Positions 1 to 8,656 of a stretch of DNA of 64,000 bases are shown here, piece by piece. How positions within the stretch are numbered: position 1 is the first letter of the stretch; each line of letters begins with the position of its first letter. The translations under genes and the position numbers were made by a program. Source of the stretch: Bacillota bacterium (GTDB taxonomy: Bacteria; Bacillota; Clostridia; Lachnospirales; Lachnospiraceae). The notes beneath the pieces were generated by a model. The model made no database searches. It saw nothing but the letters and a program-made list of their open reading frames with translations, and was not told the DNA's origin. The stretch is from the NCBI GenBank assembly GCA_023420085.1, contig JAEZWQ010000034.1, positions 28,315 through 92,314 on the forward strand. The letters are read 5' to 3'.

Positions 1-1284
1 CGCACTCATAAATATCGCTGGAATAACAGTTATTAATGAATAAATTGGTTTTCTAAATTTAACTAGGTAAACAGAACATGCCCACAATGCAATCATTGCT
101 AACGTCTGGTTTGACCAAGAGAAATATCTCCATACAACCTGATAATCTATTAGACTTATTAGGTATCCTACTCCAAGTAATAAAGCTGATAAAATTAATC
201 TTATCTTTGTATTAGCTTGATCAAGTTTAAACCAATCTGCAAGAGTTAACCTAGCAGATCTAAAGGCAGTATCACCAGAAGTTATTGGACAAGCAATTAC
301 ACCTACCATAGCTAGGATTCCACCAACTGGTCCAAGTAATTTCATTGACATTTCATATACTACAGATGAATTTCCTCCGCCCATTTCTAGTAATTTAATT
401 AGTCCACCATCAGTTGTATAATAGAATGCTATACCAGCGCTTGCCCAAATAAGAGCAATTATTCCTTCTGCAACCATTGCTCCATAGAATATTCTTCTAC
501 CATGTTTTTCATGTGTTAATGTTCTAGCAATCATTGGTGATTGTGTTGCATGGAAGCCAGAAATCGCACCACAGGCAACAGTGATAAACATAAGTGGCCA
601 TATTGGTTTATTTTGTGGATGTAGATTTTGTAATGTCAATTCCATCATTGGTCTTGTTCCACTATTTATAAGTGTTGATACCCCAACACCTACTGCCATT
701 AAAATTAAACATATACCAAAAACAGGATATAATTTACCAATAATTTTATCCACTGGTAATAATGTTGCTAAGAAATAATAAATTAAAATTACAATAGTCC
801 AAAATTTTACATTAAGGTTTTCAGGTGTTAATAGTGCAATAAGACCAGCAGGTCCTACCATGAAAACAACTCCAACCATTACTAGCAACACTACAGAAAA
901 AATTCTCATTACTTGACGCATACCATTACCAAGATATATTCCTGTAACCTCTGAAATACTAGCTCCGTCATGACGTAAAGATAGCATTCCTGCTAAATAA
1001 TCGTGGGTTGCACCTGCCAATATAGTTCCAAATACAATCCAAAGATATACTGATGGCCCCCAAATCGCTCCTGATAATGCTCCAAAAATTGGACCAAGTC
1101 CTGCTATATTTAAAAGCTGAATCAAAAATGCACGCCATCCCTTAATTGGTACATAGTCAACCCCATCTGGATGAGCCATAGCAGGGGTTATTCTATCATC
1201 CGGTTTAAATATCTTTTCTACTATAGTTCCATAAACTATATAACCGATAATTAAAATTGCTAAAGCAACTAAAAATGTTACCAT
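1..1284 (-). CDS. cstA: CstA-family carbon starvation / pyruvate transporter, 3' end outside window
   Basis: A polytopic membrane protein of the CstA family. Members take up pyruvate or small peptides in cation symport when carbon is scarce. I translated 428 residues from the ATG at 1284, which sits behind a strong GAGGAGGAG ribosome site. The protein opens with a hydrophobic segment and then the family features: PDDRITPA after the first helix, a GLGPIFGA loop and GATHDYLAGM. The C-terminus runs off the left edge of the window, so the stop is not seen. The gene has its own predicted promoter (1314-1342) that overlaps a long inverted repeat. The family call is firm, but the substrate (pyruvate or peptide) cannot be read from sequence. 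Confidence 0.9.
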   Translation of the reverse strand, partial: MVTFLVALAILIIGYIVYGTIVEKIFKPDDRITPAMAHPDGVDYVPIKGWRAFLIQLLNIAGLGPIFGALSGAIWGPSVYLWIVFGTILAGATHDYLAGMLSLRHDGASISEVTGIYLGNGMRQVMRIFSVVLLVMVGVVFMVGPAGLIALLTPENLNVKFWTIVILIYYFLATLLPVDKIIGKLYPVFGICLILMAVGVGVSTLINSGTRPMMELTLQNLHPQNKPIWPLMFITVACGAISGFHATQSPMIARTLTHEKHGRRIFYGAMVAEGIIALIWASAGIAFYYTTDGGLIKLLEMGGGNSSVVYEMSMKLLGPVGGILAMVGVIACPITSGDTAFRSARLTLADWFKLDQANTKIRLILSALLLGVGYLISLIDYQVVWRYFSWSNQTLAMIALWACSVYLVKFRKPIYSLITVIPAIFMSA

Positions 1285-1313
1285 ATACTCCTCCTCATCA
1301 CATATATAGTTAA

Positions 1314-1342
1314 ATTATACAAAAATAGTATAAAATCTACAA
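1314..1342 (-). promoter_or_regulatory. Predicted promoter of cstA
   Basis: On the minus strand TTGTAG (1342-1337) is followed after exactly 17 bp by TATAAT (1319-1314). Transcription would start near 1307, just upstream of the cstA ribosome site. The -35 box and spacer lie inside the inverted repeat at 1323-1369. The prediction comes from consensus match only. Confidence 0.55.
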
Positions 1343-1369
1343 TAGATTATGTAAGATTTTATACTATTT
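1323..1369. terminator. 16-bp perfect inverted repeat after trpS; terminator and/or cstA operator
   Basis: AAATAGTATAAAATCT (1323-1338) is repeated in perfect inverse at 1354-1369 around a 15-nt loop. It follows the trpS stop and could end that operon. The T-tract on the minus strand is short, however, and the left arm covers the spacer of the predicted cstA promoter, so an operator role is equally possible. Confidence 0.5.
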
Positions 1370-1422
1370 ATGTATTTTTTATTAAAACTATTCGATATTT
1401 TTATGTATTTTATAATGTACAA

Positions 1423-2424
1423 TTATTTACTTGGAAATCCTATCTTCTTTTCAACTTTTCTCAACGTTTTATTAGCAAAATAAGAAGCTTTTTCTGCACC
1501 ATTCTTTGCAATATCTTCTAAATATTTCTTATCATTAAAAATATCATTATATTTTTGATGAAGAGGTTTAAGCATATCGGAAACTGCCTCTCCTACAGCT
1601 ATCTTAAAGTCACCATAACCAACTGAAGAAAATTCTTTTTCAACATCTGCAATACTTTTTTTAGTAGCAACTGAATATATTGTAATAAGATTAGAAATTC
1701 CTGGTTTATTTTCAACATCATATCTAATTTCAGTATCTGAATCTGTAACAGCACGTTTAAACTTTCTTATTATAGTATCTTTATCATCCAAAATATATAC
1801 AGAAGAATTTATATTTTCATCTGATTTAGACATCTTTTTAGTTGGCTCTTGTAAACTCATTATTTTCGCTCCAACTTTTGTTATAATTTCTTCTGGGACT
1901 TTAAATACCTCACCATAAATATTATTAAATCTATTAGCAATTGTTCTACATAATTCAATATGCTGTTTTTGATCTATTCCTACTGGTACAACATCAGTTT
2001 GAAATAATAGAATATCAGCAGCCATTAAAATAGGGTATGTTAATAGTCCTGCGTTCAAGTTATTTTCATTCTTAGCTGCCTTATCCTTAAACTGTGTCAT
2101 TCTTTGTAATTCACCTATATATGTGTAGCAATTCAATATCCACGCCAATTGAGCATGCGCTGGTACGTGAGATTGATAGTAAATACATGATTTTTCAGGG
2201 TTTAGCCCTGCCGCCAAATAAATAGCTAAGGATTTTTTACAATTCATCCTTAATGTCGCAGGATCTTGCCTTACAGTTATTGAATGTTGATCAACTATCG
2301 AGAAAAAAGAATTATATTCATCAGATAAATTCAACCAATTATTTAAGGCTCCAATATAATTACCAAGTGTTAAATTTCCTGTTGCTTGCATTCCACTATA
2401 AAGTATTTTCTTTCCTTCTTCCAT
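1423..2424 (-). CDS. trpS: Tryptophanyl-tRNA synthetase
   Basis: Charges tRNA-Trp with tryptophan in the cytoplasm. It is a class I synthetase of 333 residues, the normal bacterial size. The HIGH-equivalent is TGNLTLGN at residues 15-22, and a clear KMSKS lies at 197-201. The start is set by AGGAG seven bases upstream. It is the last gene of the cdaA-cdaR-HPr-like-clpX cluster and begins 7 bp after the clpX stop. No T-box leader precedes it, so its expression probably follows the operon and not uncharged tRNA-Trp. Confidence 0.97.
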   Translation of the reverse strand: MEEGKKILYSGMQATGNLTLGNYIGALNNWLNLSDEYNSFFSIVDQHSITVRQDPATLRMNCKKSLAIYLAAGLNPEKSCIYYQSHVPAHAQLAWILNCYTYIGELQRMTQFKDKAAKNENNLNAGLLTYPILMAADILLFQTDVVPVGIDQKQHIELCRTIANRFNNIYGEVFKVPEEIITKVGAKIMSLQEPTKKMSKSDENINSSVYILDDKDTIIRKFKRAVTDSDTEIRYDVENKPGISNLITIYSVATKKSIADVEKEFSSVGYGDFKIAVGEAVSDMLKPLHQKYNDIFNDKKYLEDIAKNGAEKASYFANKTLRKVEKKIGFPSK

Positions 2425-2431
2425 AACACTC

Positions 2432-3769
2432 CTATCTTATAATTGGACCACCTTCATTATTTACATAGTCCTTTGTTATTACTACTTCCTTAATATTTTT
2501 ATCTTTTGGTATCTCAAACATTATATCAAGCAATACATCTTCAATAACTGCCCTTAATGCTCTTGCACCAGTATTCTTTTTCATAGCCTTTTCACATACA
2601 GCTCTTAAAGCTTCGTCTTCAAATATAAGCTTTACACCATCAATAGTAAAAAGTTTTTCATACTGTTTTAATATTGCATTTTGTGGTTCCTTAACTATTT
2701 TAATTAAAGCCTCAATGTCAAGAGGATCAAAAGTAGTTAATACTGGTAGTCTTCCTAAAATTTCAGGTATCATACCATATTCTCTTAAATCCTCCATAGC
2801 AATATTAGACAATAGACTTTTAGAGTCATCGTCTACATACTGTGTATTAAATCCTATTGACGAACAATTTTTAAGTCTTTCTTTTACAATATTTTCTATC
2901 CCCGGAAATGCTCCGCCAACAATAAATAAAATATTTTTAGTATCAATCGTCTTTTGAGGAGTAAATAAGTTTTTGTTACCAGCTCCAACAGGCACCTGTA
3001 TTTTATTACCTTCTAATAATTTAAGCAATCCCTGTTGAACAGCCTCCCCACTCACATCTCTTGTTCTCATTTCCTGTTTTTTAGCAATTTTATCAATTTC
3101 ATCAATAAAAACTATTCCATGCTCGGCCTTTTTAACATCATTACCGGCATTATCAAGTAATTTAGATAATACACTTTCTATATCATCTCCAATATATCCT
3201 GTTTCTGTTAATGATGTTGCATCAGTGATCGCTAAAGGTACATCCAATATTCTAGCAAGAGTCTTAACTAAATATGTCTTACCAGATCCAGTTGGACCTA
3301 CCATAATGATATTAGATTTATCAATTTCTACTGAATCATCTTCATTAAAAATTCTTTTAAAATGATTGTATGTTGCTACAGAAATTATCTTTTTAGCTTT
3401 ATCCTGTCCAATGATATACTTATCTAGTATAGCCTTTATTTCATGTGGTCTTAATACATCATTTATATTAATTTTAGTATATTCTGTTTCATCAGCCACA
3501 TCTTGTTGACTATCTACACTTTTATAATCATCAGGTTGATTAACTATTGAACTTCCACCTAGAATAGAATTTAGTGTTTCTTTATCAATATTCATAAAAT
3601 TAATAGGTTGATTTGACATTTGTTTAGAGTATTTTTCAAGACAATCAATACAAATATACATATTCCCCATTAAATTTAGTTGTCTTCCAGTTTCTTTTTC
3701 ACCTCTTTTACATACCATACAATAATGTTCTTCATGGTTATTATTATTTGTGTCATTATTATTTGGCAT
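2432..3769 (-). CDS. clpX: ClpX-type AAA+ unfoldase with divergent pore-2 loop
   Basis: An ATP-driven unfoldase that feeds proteins into ClpP. It is 445 residues long. The N-terminal zinc finger has Cys17, Cys20, Cys40 and Cys43. Walker A is GPTGSGKT at 158-165, Walker B is IVFIDEIDK, and the pore-1 loop reads GYIGDD. The ClpP-docking IGF tripeptide is present (SSIGFN), so ClpP partnership is expected. The region that normally carries the RKH pore-2 loop reads GAGNKNLFTPQ and has no RKH. clpP is not adjacent. The start overlaps the stop of the HPr-like gene by 11 bp, which suggests translational coupling. This may be the only ClpX or a specialised second copy; the window cannot decide. Confidence 0.93.
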   Translation of the reverse strand: MPNNNDTNNNNHEEHYCMVCKRGEKETGRQLNLMGNMYICIDCLEKYSKQMSNQPINFMNIDKETLNSILGGSSIVNQPDDYKSVDSQQDVADETEYTKININDVLRPHEIKAILDKYIIGQDKAKKIISVATYNHFKRIFNEDDSVEIDKSNIIMVGPTGSGKTYLVKTLARILDVPLAITDATSLTETGYIGDDIESVLSKLLDNAGNDVKKAEHGIVFIDEIDKIAKKQEMRTRDVSGEAVQQGLLKLLEGNKIQVPVGAGNKNLFTPQKTIDTKNILFIVGGAFPGIENIVKERLKNCSSIGFNTQYVDDDSKSLLSNIAMEDLREYGMIPEILGRLPVLTTFDPLDIEALIKIVKEPQNAILKQYEKLFTIDGVKLIFEDEALRAVCEKAMKKNTGARALRAVIEDVLLDIMFEIPKDKNIKEVVITKDYVNNEGGPIIR

Positions 3770-4031
3770 CTTCTATAAACTCCTTTTCTAAGATTGAAGC
3801 AATTGTATTTAGTGCTTCGACTTCATCATTTCCATCACAAACAACTTCAACAATATCCTTATATTTTATATCTGCACCAAGTACATTTAATATACTTTTT
3901 GCATTGATTATTGAAGAAACAGTATTAAGTTGAATACTAGCTTTATAATCCATTGCAGCTTTGCATAGATGTCCTGCAAAATTTAGATAAAGACCTGCAG
4001 GATTTTTTATTTCAACTTTTTTTGATACCAT
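3759..4031 (-). CDS. HPr/Crh-like protein lacking the active-site histidine
   Basis: A 90-residue HPr-fold protein. HPr normally carries phosphate on His15 in the sugar phosphotransferase system and is also phosphorylated on Ser46 by HPr kinase. Here the active loop reads GLYLNFAG: residue 15 is Tyr, and the neighbouring Arg17 and Pro18 are Asn and Phe. PTS phosphotransfer is therefore not expected. Ser46 is kept in its usual setting (NAKSILNV), as in Bacillus Crh, so a regulatory role is more likely. It lies between cdaR and clpX, 9 bp after cdaR and overlapping clpX by 11 bp, with a strong GTAGGAGG ribosome site. Fold assignment is confident; function is inferred. Confidence 0.85.
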   Translation of the reverse strand: MVSKKVEIKNPAGLYLNFAGHLCKAAMDYKASIQLNTVSSIINAKSILNVLGADIKYKDIVEVVCDGNDEVEALNTIASILEKEFIEDAK

Positions 4032-4040
4032 ATACCCCTC

Positions 4041-5255
4041 CTACTTAATTTCAACTTCAATATTATATGAATTAGTCTCAACATTAATTATTGGATTAAT
4101 ATTTAAATTAAAATTATAACGTCCACTTTCATAGTCTTTTACATCAATATATGGATTTAAATCAGATACATTCTGTATTTTTTCTAAAGCTGATTTTGTG
4201 CCATAGATAACTATTTTAACATCATTTAAAATACTATAATCATGACTAATATTACGATTTCGTATACTTATATCAGATTTAGTAACTGTTATCTCTTTTT
4301 CAAAACGCTTATCAATTACAATCCTAAAACTTATCATTGAATTATCCCCAACAAGAGTTATATCTTTTGGTAGATAATCTGTAATATCAAAAGTACCAGA
4401 AATAGTTTCATTATTAATGGTTCCAAACTTATTTGTATCATAAGGAATAACTATATTATTAACTTTTATTAAGTCTTCAGTGCTTCCAGTAATATTTACA
4501 GACATCGGATTCACTATTATATCTCCAACTGCATAATCAGTAGCAGCTTTTGGTACATCTTTAATAACAAGTGGTACTGTTTTAATTCGATTAATCATTA
4601 CAACTGCATTTACTTTACTTGTTTTTAGTACAACAGATTCTGGGTTTATCTTATTGCCTTCATAATCATAAATAGTCAATTCTGTGCTACTTTTTACATC
4701 TTTTCTTGCATTTGTTATATCTACAGTTCCTACAACTTCTTTTATCTTGTGTAATAGTGACTCAGCTCCTCTAATTATAACTTGTTCAGGATTTGAGGTA
4801 GTACCTCCTACAGCCATCCCATCTTGTGGACTTCCTGTAGTCCTTATTGTTATTGGGAATGGAGCCTCTATAACGTTATCAATACTTACATTTATAAGTC
4901 TTGTATTATTATAAATTAAAACATCAATATCCTTTTTAGGCTTTATAGTCACTTCAACTGTATTAGTTATTGATACTTTAGACATATCGGCTTGTGCCAC
5001 AAAATCATCAGCAGTTAAATTACTAATTAAAGTTTTTCTACCAGATATTTGAATATTAACCAAACCGTTATTGGCAAGAGAAAATTGTTTATCCTTACTT
5101 TGTAATATATCTGAATTTATAGTTGTGATCTTTATATCTTTAATTGTATCTGTTTCTACAGGATCATTAAGATTTATTATTAATATCCATACAATAAATG
5201 CAAAGAATAATGCAAGAAGCTTAAAGAATAAATTATTTTTAAGAATTTTTTTCAT
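4041..5255 (-). CDS. cdaR: CdaR, YbbR-domain regulator of diadenylate cyclase
   Basis: A membrane-anchored extracytoplasmic protein of 404 residues. It has one N-terminal transmembrane helix (residues about 9-27) followed by repeated YbbR domains rich in short beta strands. In Firmicutes CdaR binds and modulates the membrane cyclase CdaA. The gene starts 17 bp inside cdaA, so the two are translationally coupled. The usual third partner, glmM, does not follow; the HPr-like gene and clpX do. Family assignment rests on architecture and the adjacent cdaA, since YbbR sequences are weakly conserved. Confidence 0.9.
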   Translation of the reverse strand: MKKILKNNLFFKLLALFFAFIVWILIINLNDPVETDTIKDIKITTINSDILQSKDKQFSLANNGLVNIQISGRKTLISNLTADDFVAQADMSKVSITNTVEVTIKPKKDIDVLIYNNTRLINVSIDNVIEAPFPITIRTTGSPQDGMAVGGTTSNPEQVIIRGAESLLHKIKEVVGTVDITNARKDVKSSTELTIYDYEGNKINPESVVLKTSKVNAVVMINRIKTVPLVIKDVPKAATDYAVGDIIVNPMSVNITGSTEDLIKVNNIVIPYDTNKFGTINNETISGTFDITDYLPKDITLVGDNSMISFRIVIDKRFEKEITVTKSDISIRNRNISHDYSILNDVKIVIYGTKSALEKIQNVSDLNPYIDVKDYESGRYNFNLNINPIINVETNSYNIEVEIK

Positions 5256-6114
5256 TTTTAAATAACTCCATCAATATCTTTAGTTTATTTTTATTATCTT
5301 CTGCCATATTCTCAGTCATATCAACAAGAATATCTCTTAATCTATCATATGAAATATCCTCTTCCAATAAACCTTTAGTAGACACACTTATATTTCCAGT
5401 TTCTTCAGATACTACAATACAGATACAATCAGTAATTTCTGTAATTCCAATCGCAGCTCTATGTCTTGTGCCTAATGACTTACTTATATTTTCATTTTTT
5501 GAAAGTGGAAAATAACATGTTGCTGCAACAATTCTATTATCTCTTATTATCATTGCCCCATCATGTAGTGGAGTGTTATGTTCAAAAGCGTTTATTAATA
5601 ATTGCTTTGTTATCTTTGCATCAAGTGCAATTCCAGTTTTTTCAAAATCATTAAGTGGAACTTCTCGTTCAATAGCTATTAATGCACCTGTGTTTTCCTC
5701 AGACATTATTTGACAAGCTTGAATAATTTCATTTATATCATTATCACTAAACTTTTTTGTTCTATTTTCAACAGTTGAAAATAGAACTTTTGCAAAACTT
5801 TTTCTTCCAATTTTATCTAATGCACTACGTAATTCAGGCTGAAAAATAACTACTGCAACAATTAATAAAATATTAAACGATTTGGATATAATCCAATATA
5901 ATACATTAAGGTTTAATATCCTAAAAATTAATGTTATTATCGCTATTAATACAATTCCTTTTAATAATGTCCACGCCTGCGTCCTTTTTAAAAACAACAT
6001 GCCTTGATAAAAAACAAAAGCAAGAATTATTATTTGTAATAAATCTAAAAAATTTATACTTGGAATAGAATATCTAATTTTCAGTTCATGTAATACTTCT
6101 AAAAATTGAGTCAT
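5239..6114 (-). CDS. cdaA: Diadenylate cyclase CdaA
   Basis: Makes the second messenger c-di-AMP from two ATP at the membrane; c-di-AMP controls potassium and osmolyte balance and cell wall homeostasis. It is 291 residues with three N-terminal transmembrane helices (about residues 22-40, 50-66 and 76-92) and then the DAC domain. The two signature motifs are intact: DGA at 185-187 and RHR at 217-219. The start has a CGGAG ribosome site. Downstream partner cdaR overlaps it; upstream sits an unknown polytopic membrane gene two bases away. Confidence 0.96.
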   Translation of the reverse strand: MTQFLEVLHELKIRYSIPSINFLDLLQIIILAFVFYQGMLFLKRTQAWTLLKGIVLIAIITLIFRILNLNVLYWIISKSFNILLIVAVVIFQPELRSALDKIGRKSFAKVLFSTVENRTKKFSDNDINEIIQACQIMSEENTGALIAIEREVPLNDFEKTGIALDAKITKQLLINAFEHNTPLHDGAMIIRDNRIVAATCYFPLSKNENISKSLGTRHRAAIGITEITDCICIVVSEETGNISVSTKGLLEEDISYDRLRDILVDMTENMAEDNKNKLKILMELFKNEKNS

Positions 6115-6116
6115 CT

Positions 6117-7070
6117 TTACTCCGTTTCTTCTTTAATGACATTACCTCTTTTATTCTTTACTGAATTTTCTATATTCAATAATTCTCTTTTTCGATTTTT
6201 TGATATTGGTACAGCTCTTACAAAGTAATAATATTCATCATCAAAAAACTCAACATATTCAGTAGCCTTATAATTAAATGGGAAAAATGCCCAAAGTACT
6301 ACAATCGATATTATAATAGATAATAATCCTAATACTACTGTAAGTAATATATTTATATCAACATTTAAAATGATTTTTAGCCCTATTAAAAGAACGATTT
6401 GAATAAAACCGCCAAAAATTAAAGCAATCTCCTTTGAGTTTTTAATATTTAAAGTTTTAACTATGCTAACAACAATAATTGTTACTCCAATTGCTATTAG
6501 CCACATTATTATAAATCCATCTTTTGCAAACGACGAATATGTTTCAGAAATTGCTGATATACTTTGTACCTCAGTTGTAACCTTATATTTAGAAGCCATA
6601 TCTAAAAATAAAGCTAATATAGTCGCTACTAAACCTGGAACAACTATAGAAGATGAAAAGACTATTCCTAGTAATAGTGGAACTAAATAAGGCATACGAA
6701 TACCAAAAAGTATTAGTGTAGCAAATACTACTATCCATTTATCTGGGCAGATTCTAAAAACCAATAAAAACATTACTGATAATATAACAATATATCCAGC
6801 AAGTAATACAATACTAATTTTAAATATATGTAATGCAATAAGACCAAATGCCATTAACATTATTATCGGAAGCGGTAACACAATAGATAACGCTGATAGT
6901 ATTATACTAACTATGGGGCTTGAAAGTTTTTGAAATGCTCCTAAGGTAGTATTGATATAGAAAAATATACATAATGCGAATATTAATCTACCTACTGCCA
7001 AAGTTATCTTATTATTATTAAAATAAAAATCATCAAGTTTTAACTTAATATTATGTAAACTTTCTTTCAT
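6117..7070 (-). CDS. Unknown polytopic membrane protein
   Basis: 317 residues, most of it hydrophobic. After a charged N-terminus of about 22 residues I count roughly eight or nine candidate membrane segments, ending near residue 270. A charged cytoplasmic tail rich in Lys, Arg and Glu follows. I do not recognise the family. It starts at an ATG behind GAGAGG and ends 2 bp before cdaA, so it is very likely cotranscribed with the cyclase. It could be a transporter or a membrane scaffold for c-di-AMP signalling, but nothing in the sequence proves either. Confidence 0.75.
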   Translation of the reverse strand: MKESLHNIKLKLDDFYFNNNKITLAVGRLIFALCIFFYINTTLGAFQKLSSPIVSIILSALSIVLPLPIIMLMAFGLIALHIFKISIVLLAGYIVILSVMFLLVFRICPDKWIVVFATLILFGIRMPYLVPLLLGIVFSSSIVVPGLVATILALFLDMASKYKVTTEVQSISAISETYSSFAKDGFIIMWLIAIGVTIIVVSIVKTLNIKNSKEIALIFGGFIQIVLLIGLKIILNVDINILLTVVLGLLSIIISIVVLWAFFPFNYKATEYVEFFDDEYYYFVRAVPISKNRKRELLNIENSVKNKRGNVIKEETE

Positions 7071-7073
7071 ATA

Positions 7074-7466
7074 CTACCTCTCATTGTGAAATCTATTTTT
7101 TAAAATCATGATACGTTTATTATTTCTAATTATATACTTTCTATCAATATTATATCTTCTAATTGAAGTATAAATTATTACAAGTAAATAGATAACAAGA
7201 CCTATCAAATATATTCCCAAAGCAATCCATATAGCATCAGCAATATTAAAATTTAACAGCAGATCTACCATACTTTCAAAAAACAAAACTAATATAGCCA
7301 TTGAAACTATAATAAAACATATACTATACGCAATAAACGCATAAAAACAATTGATAAATATATAATCAGTCAATGTTATACCACTAACTTTATTATTTAC
7401 CATTGAATGTTTCTTATCTTCTACTGCAATTTTAGTCATTAATTTTACTTTATTTGGATTTAACAT
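7074..7466 (-). CDS. Unknown small membrane protein
   Basis: About 130 residues with two strong hydrophobic stretches (near residues 40-65 and 77-101) and a basic C-terminal tail. The family is not recognised. The reading frame is open 30 bases further upstream, but the internal ATG at 7466 is preceded by an excellent AGAGGAG at proper spacing, so I place the start there. It then overlaps the end of rlmB by 17 bp. It lies 3 bp before the polytopic membrane gene, and the two probably work together. Confidence 0.7.
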   Translation of the reverse strand: MLNPNKVKLMTKIAVEDKKHSMVNNKVSGITLTDYIFINCFYAFIAYSICFIIVSMAILVLFFESMVDLLLNFNIADAIWIALGIYLIGLVIYLLVIIYTSIRRYNIDRKYIIRNNKRIMILKNRFHNER

Positions 7467-8205
7467 TGCTATTACTCCTCTGTCTGAATATTTCATAAGC
7501 TACTACAGCACATGATACAGATGCATTTAATGAATTTATTTCACCAACCATAGGAATGCTTATAATAGAGTCTGAATTTTTTCTAACAAGATTACTTATA
7601 CCACGACCTTCATTACCTATAACAATAGCAATAGGACCTGTAAGGTTAGAGTCATATATAGAACTTCCGTCCATATCACAAGCCATGACCCAAATCCCAA
7701 GTTTTTTTAATCGATTTATAGTATCATTTATATTTGAAACTCTTGCTACAGGAGTAAAATTAAGAGCTCCTGCAGACGTTTTATCTACAATTCCTGTTAT
7801 CATGGCGTTTCTTCTCTTTGGTATAATAACACCATGTGCTCCAACTATATTAGCAGTTCTAATTATAGCCCCAAGATTATGCGGATCTTCAATACCATCT
7901 AATATTATTATAAAAGGATCTTCATTCTTTTCATTTGCTTTATTTAAGATATCAGTAATATCAGAATAGTCAAATGAAGGTATACTCAATGCTATCCCCT
8001 GGTGCGCATCTGAATTTGTAATAGCATTTAATTTGTTTTTATCAACAAAACTTATTGGTATTTTTTTATCTTTAAGTTGATTAATTATTACATTAATCGA
8101 ACCAGATTGATTCATTTTTTGTACAAATGCTTTGTTAATAGATTTATCTGTTTTTAAATATGTTTTTACTGCATTTCTTCCAAATATAAATTCCTTATTT
8201 TCCAC
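7450..8205 (-). CDS. rlmB: TrmH/SpoU-family 23S rRNA 2'-O-methyltransferase (RlmB type)
   Basis: Methylates a ribose 2'-OH in 23S rRNA (Gm2251 in E. coli numbering). It is 251 residues with a substrate-binding N-terminal domain (FIFGRNAV start) and the SpoU trefoil-knot domain. The three motifs are visible: EDPHNLGAIIRTA, IVIGNEGRG and NSLNASVS. The start codon is GTG at 8205 behind AGAGGT. It overlaps mrnC by 11 bp. The cysS-mrnC-rlmB order is common in Firmicutes and supports the call. Confidence 0.94.
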   Translation of the reverse strand: MENKEFIFGRNAVKTYLKTDKSINKAFVQKMNQSGSINVIINQLKDKKIPISFVDKNKLNAITNSDAHQGIALSIPSFDYSDITDILNKANEKNEDPFIIILDGIEDPHNLGAIIRTANIVGAHGVIIPKRRNAMITGIVDKTSAGALNFTPVARVSNINDTINRLKKLGIWVMACDMDGSSIYDSNLTGPIAIVIGNEGRGISNLVRKNSDSIISIPMVGEINSLNASVSCAVVAYEIFRQRSNSNVKSK

Positions 8206-8656
8206 GATTACCTCTTTGAAACTTTATAGATTCATCAATGATTGTTATTATTCGCTGATAATCATTTTTTATAAATAAGTATCCAAGCAGAGCTTCAAAT
8301 CCTGTAGATTTTCTATATTCGACTATAGTTGAATTTTTAGCTGCAGTATTGGACTTCTTATTTCGTCCACGTCTATAAACTTCATACTCTTCTTCTGTTA
8401 ACTGATCTTTATAATAATCAATAAATTGTGCTTGACTCTTAGCCTTTACAAAAAAAGACTTTTTACCATGAATATTATTTACTTTATCATCTCCAAAACT
8501 CATAACGTAATATCTTATAAATAAATCATAGATAGCATCACCCATAAGAGCTAATGATAATGATGAATAATCATATTTAGATAAGTTATCAATTTTTAAA
8601 CTGTCTGTAAAATAATTAATAACTTCTACAAAGGATTCATTTATACTCTTTTCCAT
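8195..8656 (-). CDS. mrnC: Mini-ribonuclease III
   Basis: A 153-residue RNase III catalytic domain without a dsRNA-binding domain; in Bacillus this enzyme matures 23S rRNA ends. The metal-binding aspartate is in LMGDAIYDL, the conserved KAKSQA and RRGRN segments follow, and FEALLGYLF carries the second acidic residue. Length and neighbours (between cysS and rlmB) are typical. The start lies 16 bp inside the end of cysS. Confidence 0.94.
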   Translation of the reverse strand: MEKSINESFVEVINYFTDSLKIDNLSKYDYSSLSLALMGDAIYDLFIRYYVMSFGDDKVNNIHGKKSFFVKAKSQAQFIDYYKDQLTEEEYEVYRRGRNKKSNTAAKNSTIVEYRKSTGFEALLGYLFIKNDYQRIITIIDESIKFQRGNRGK

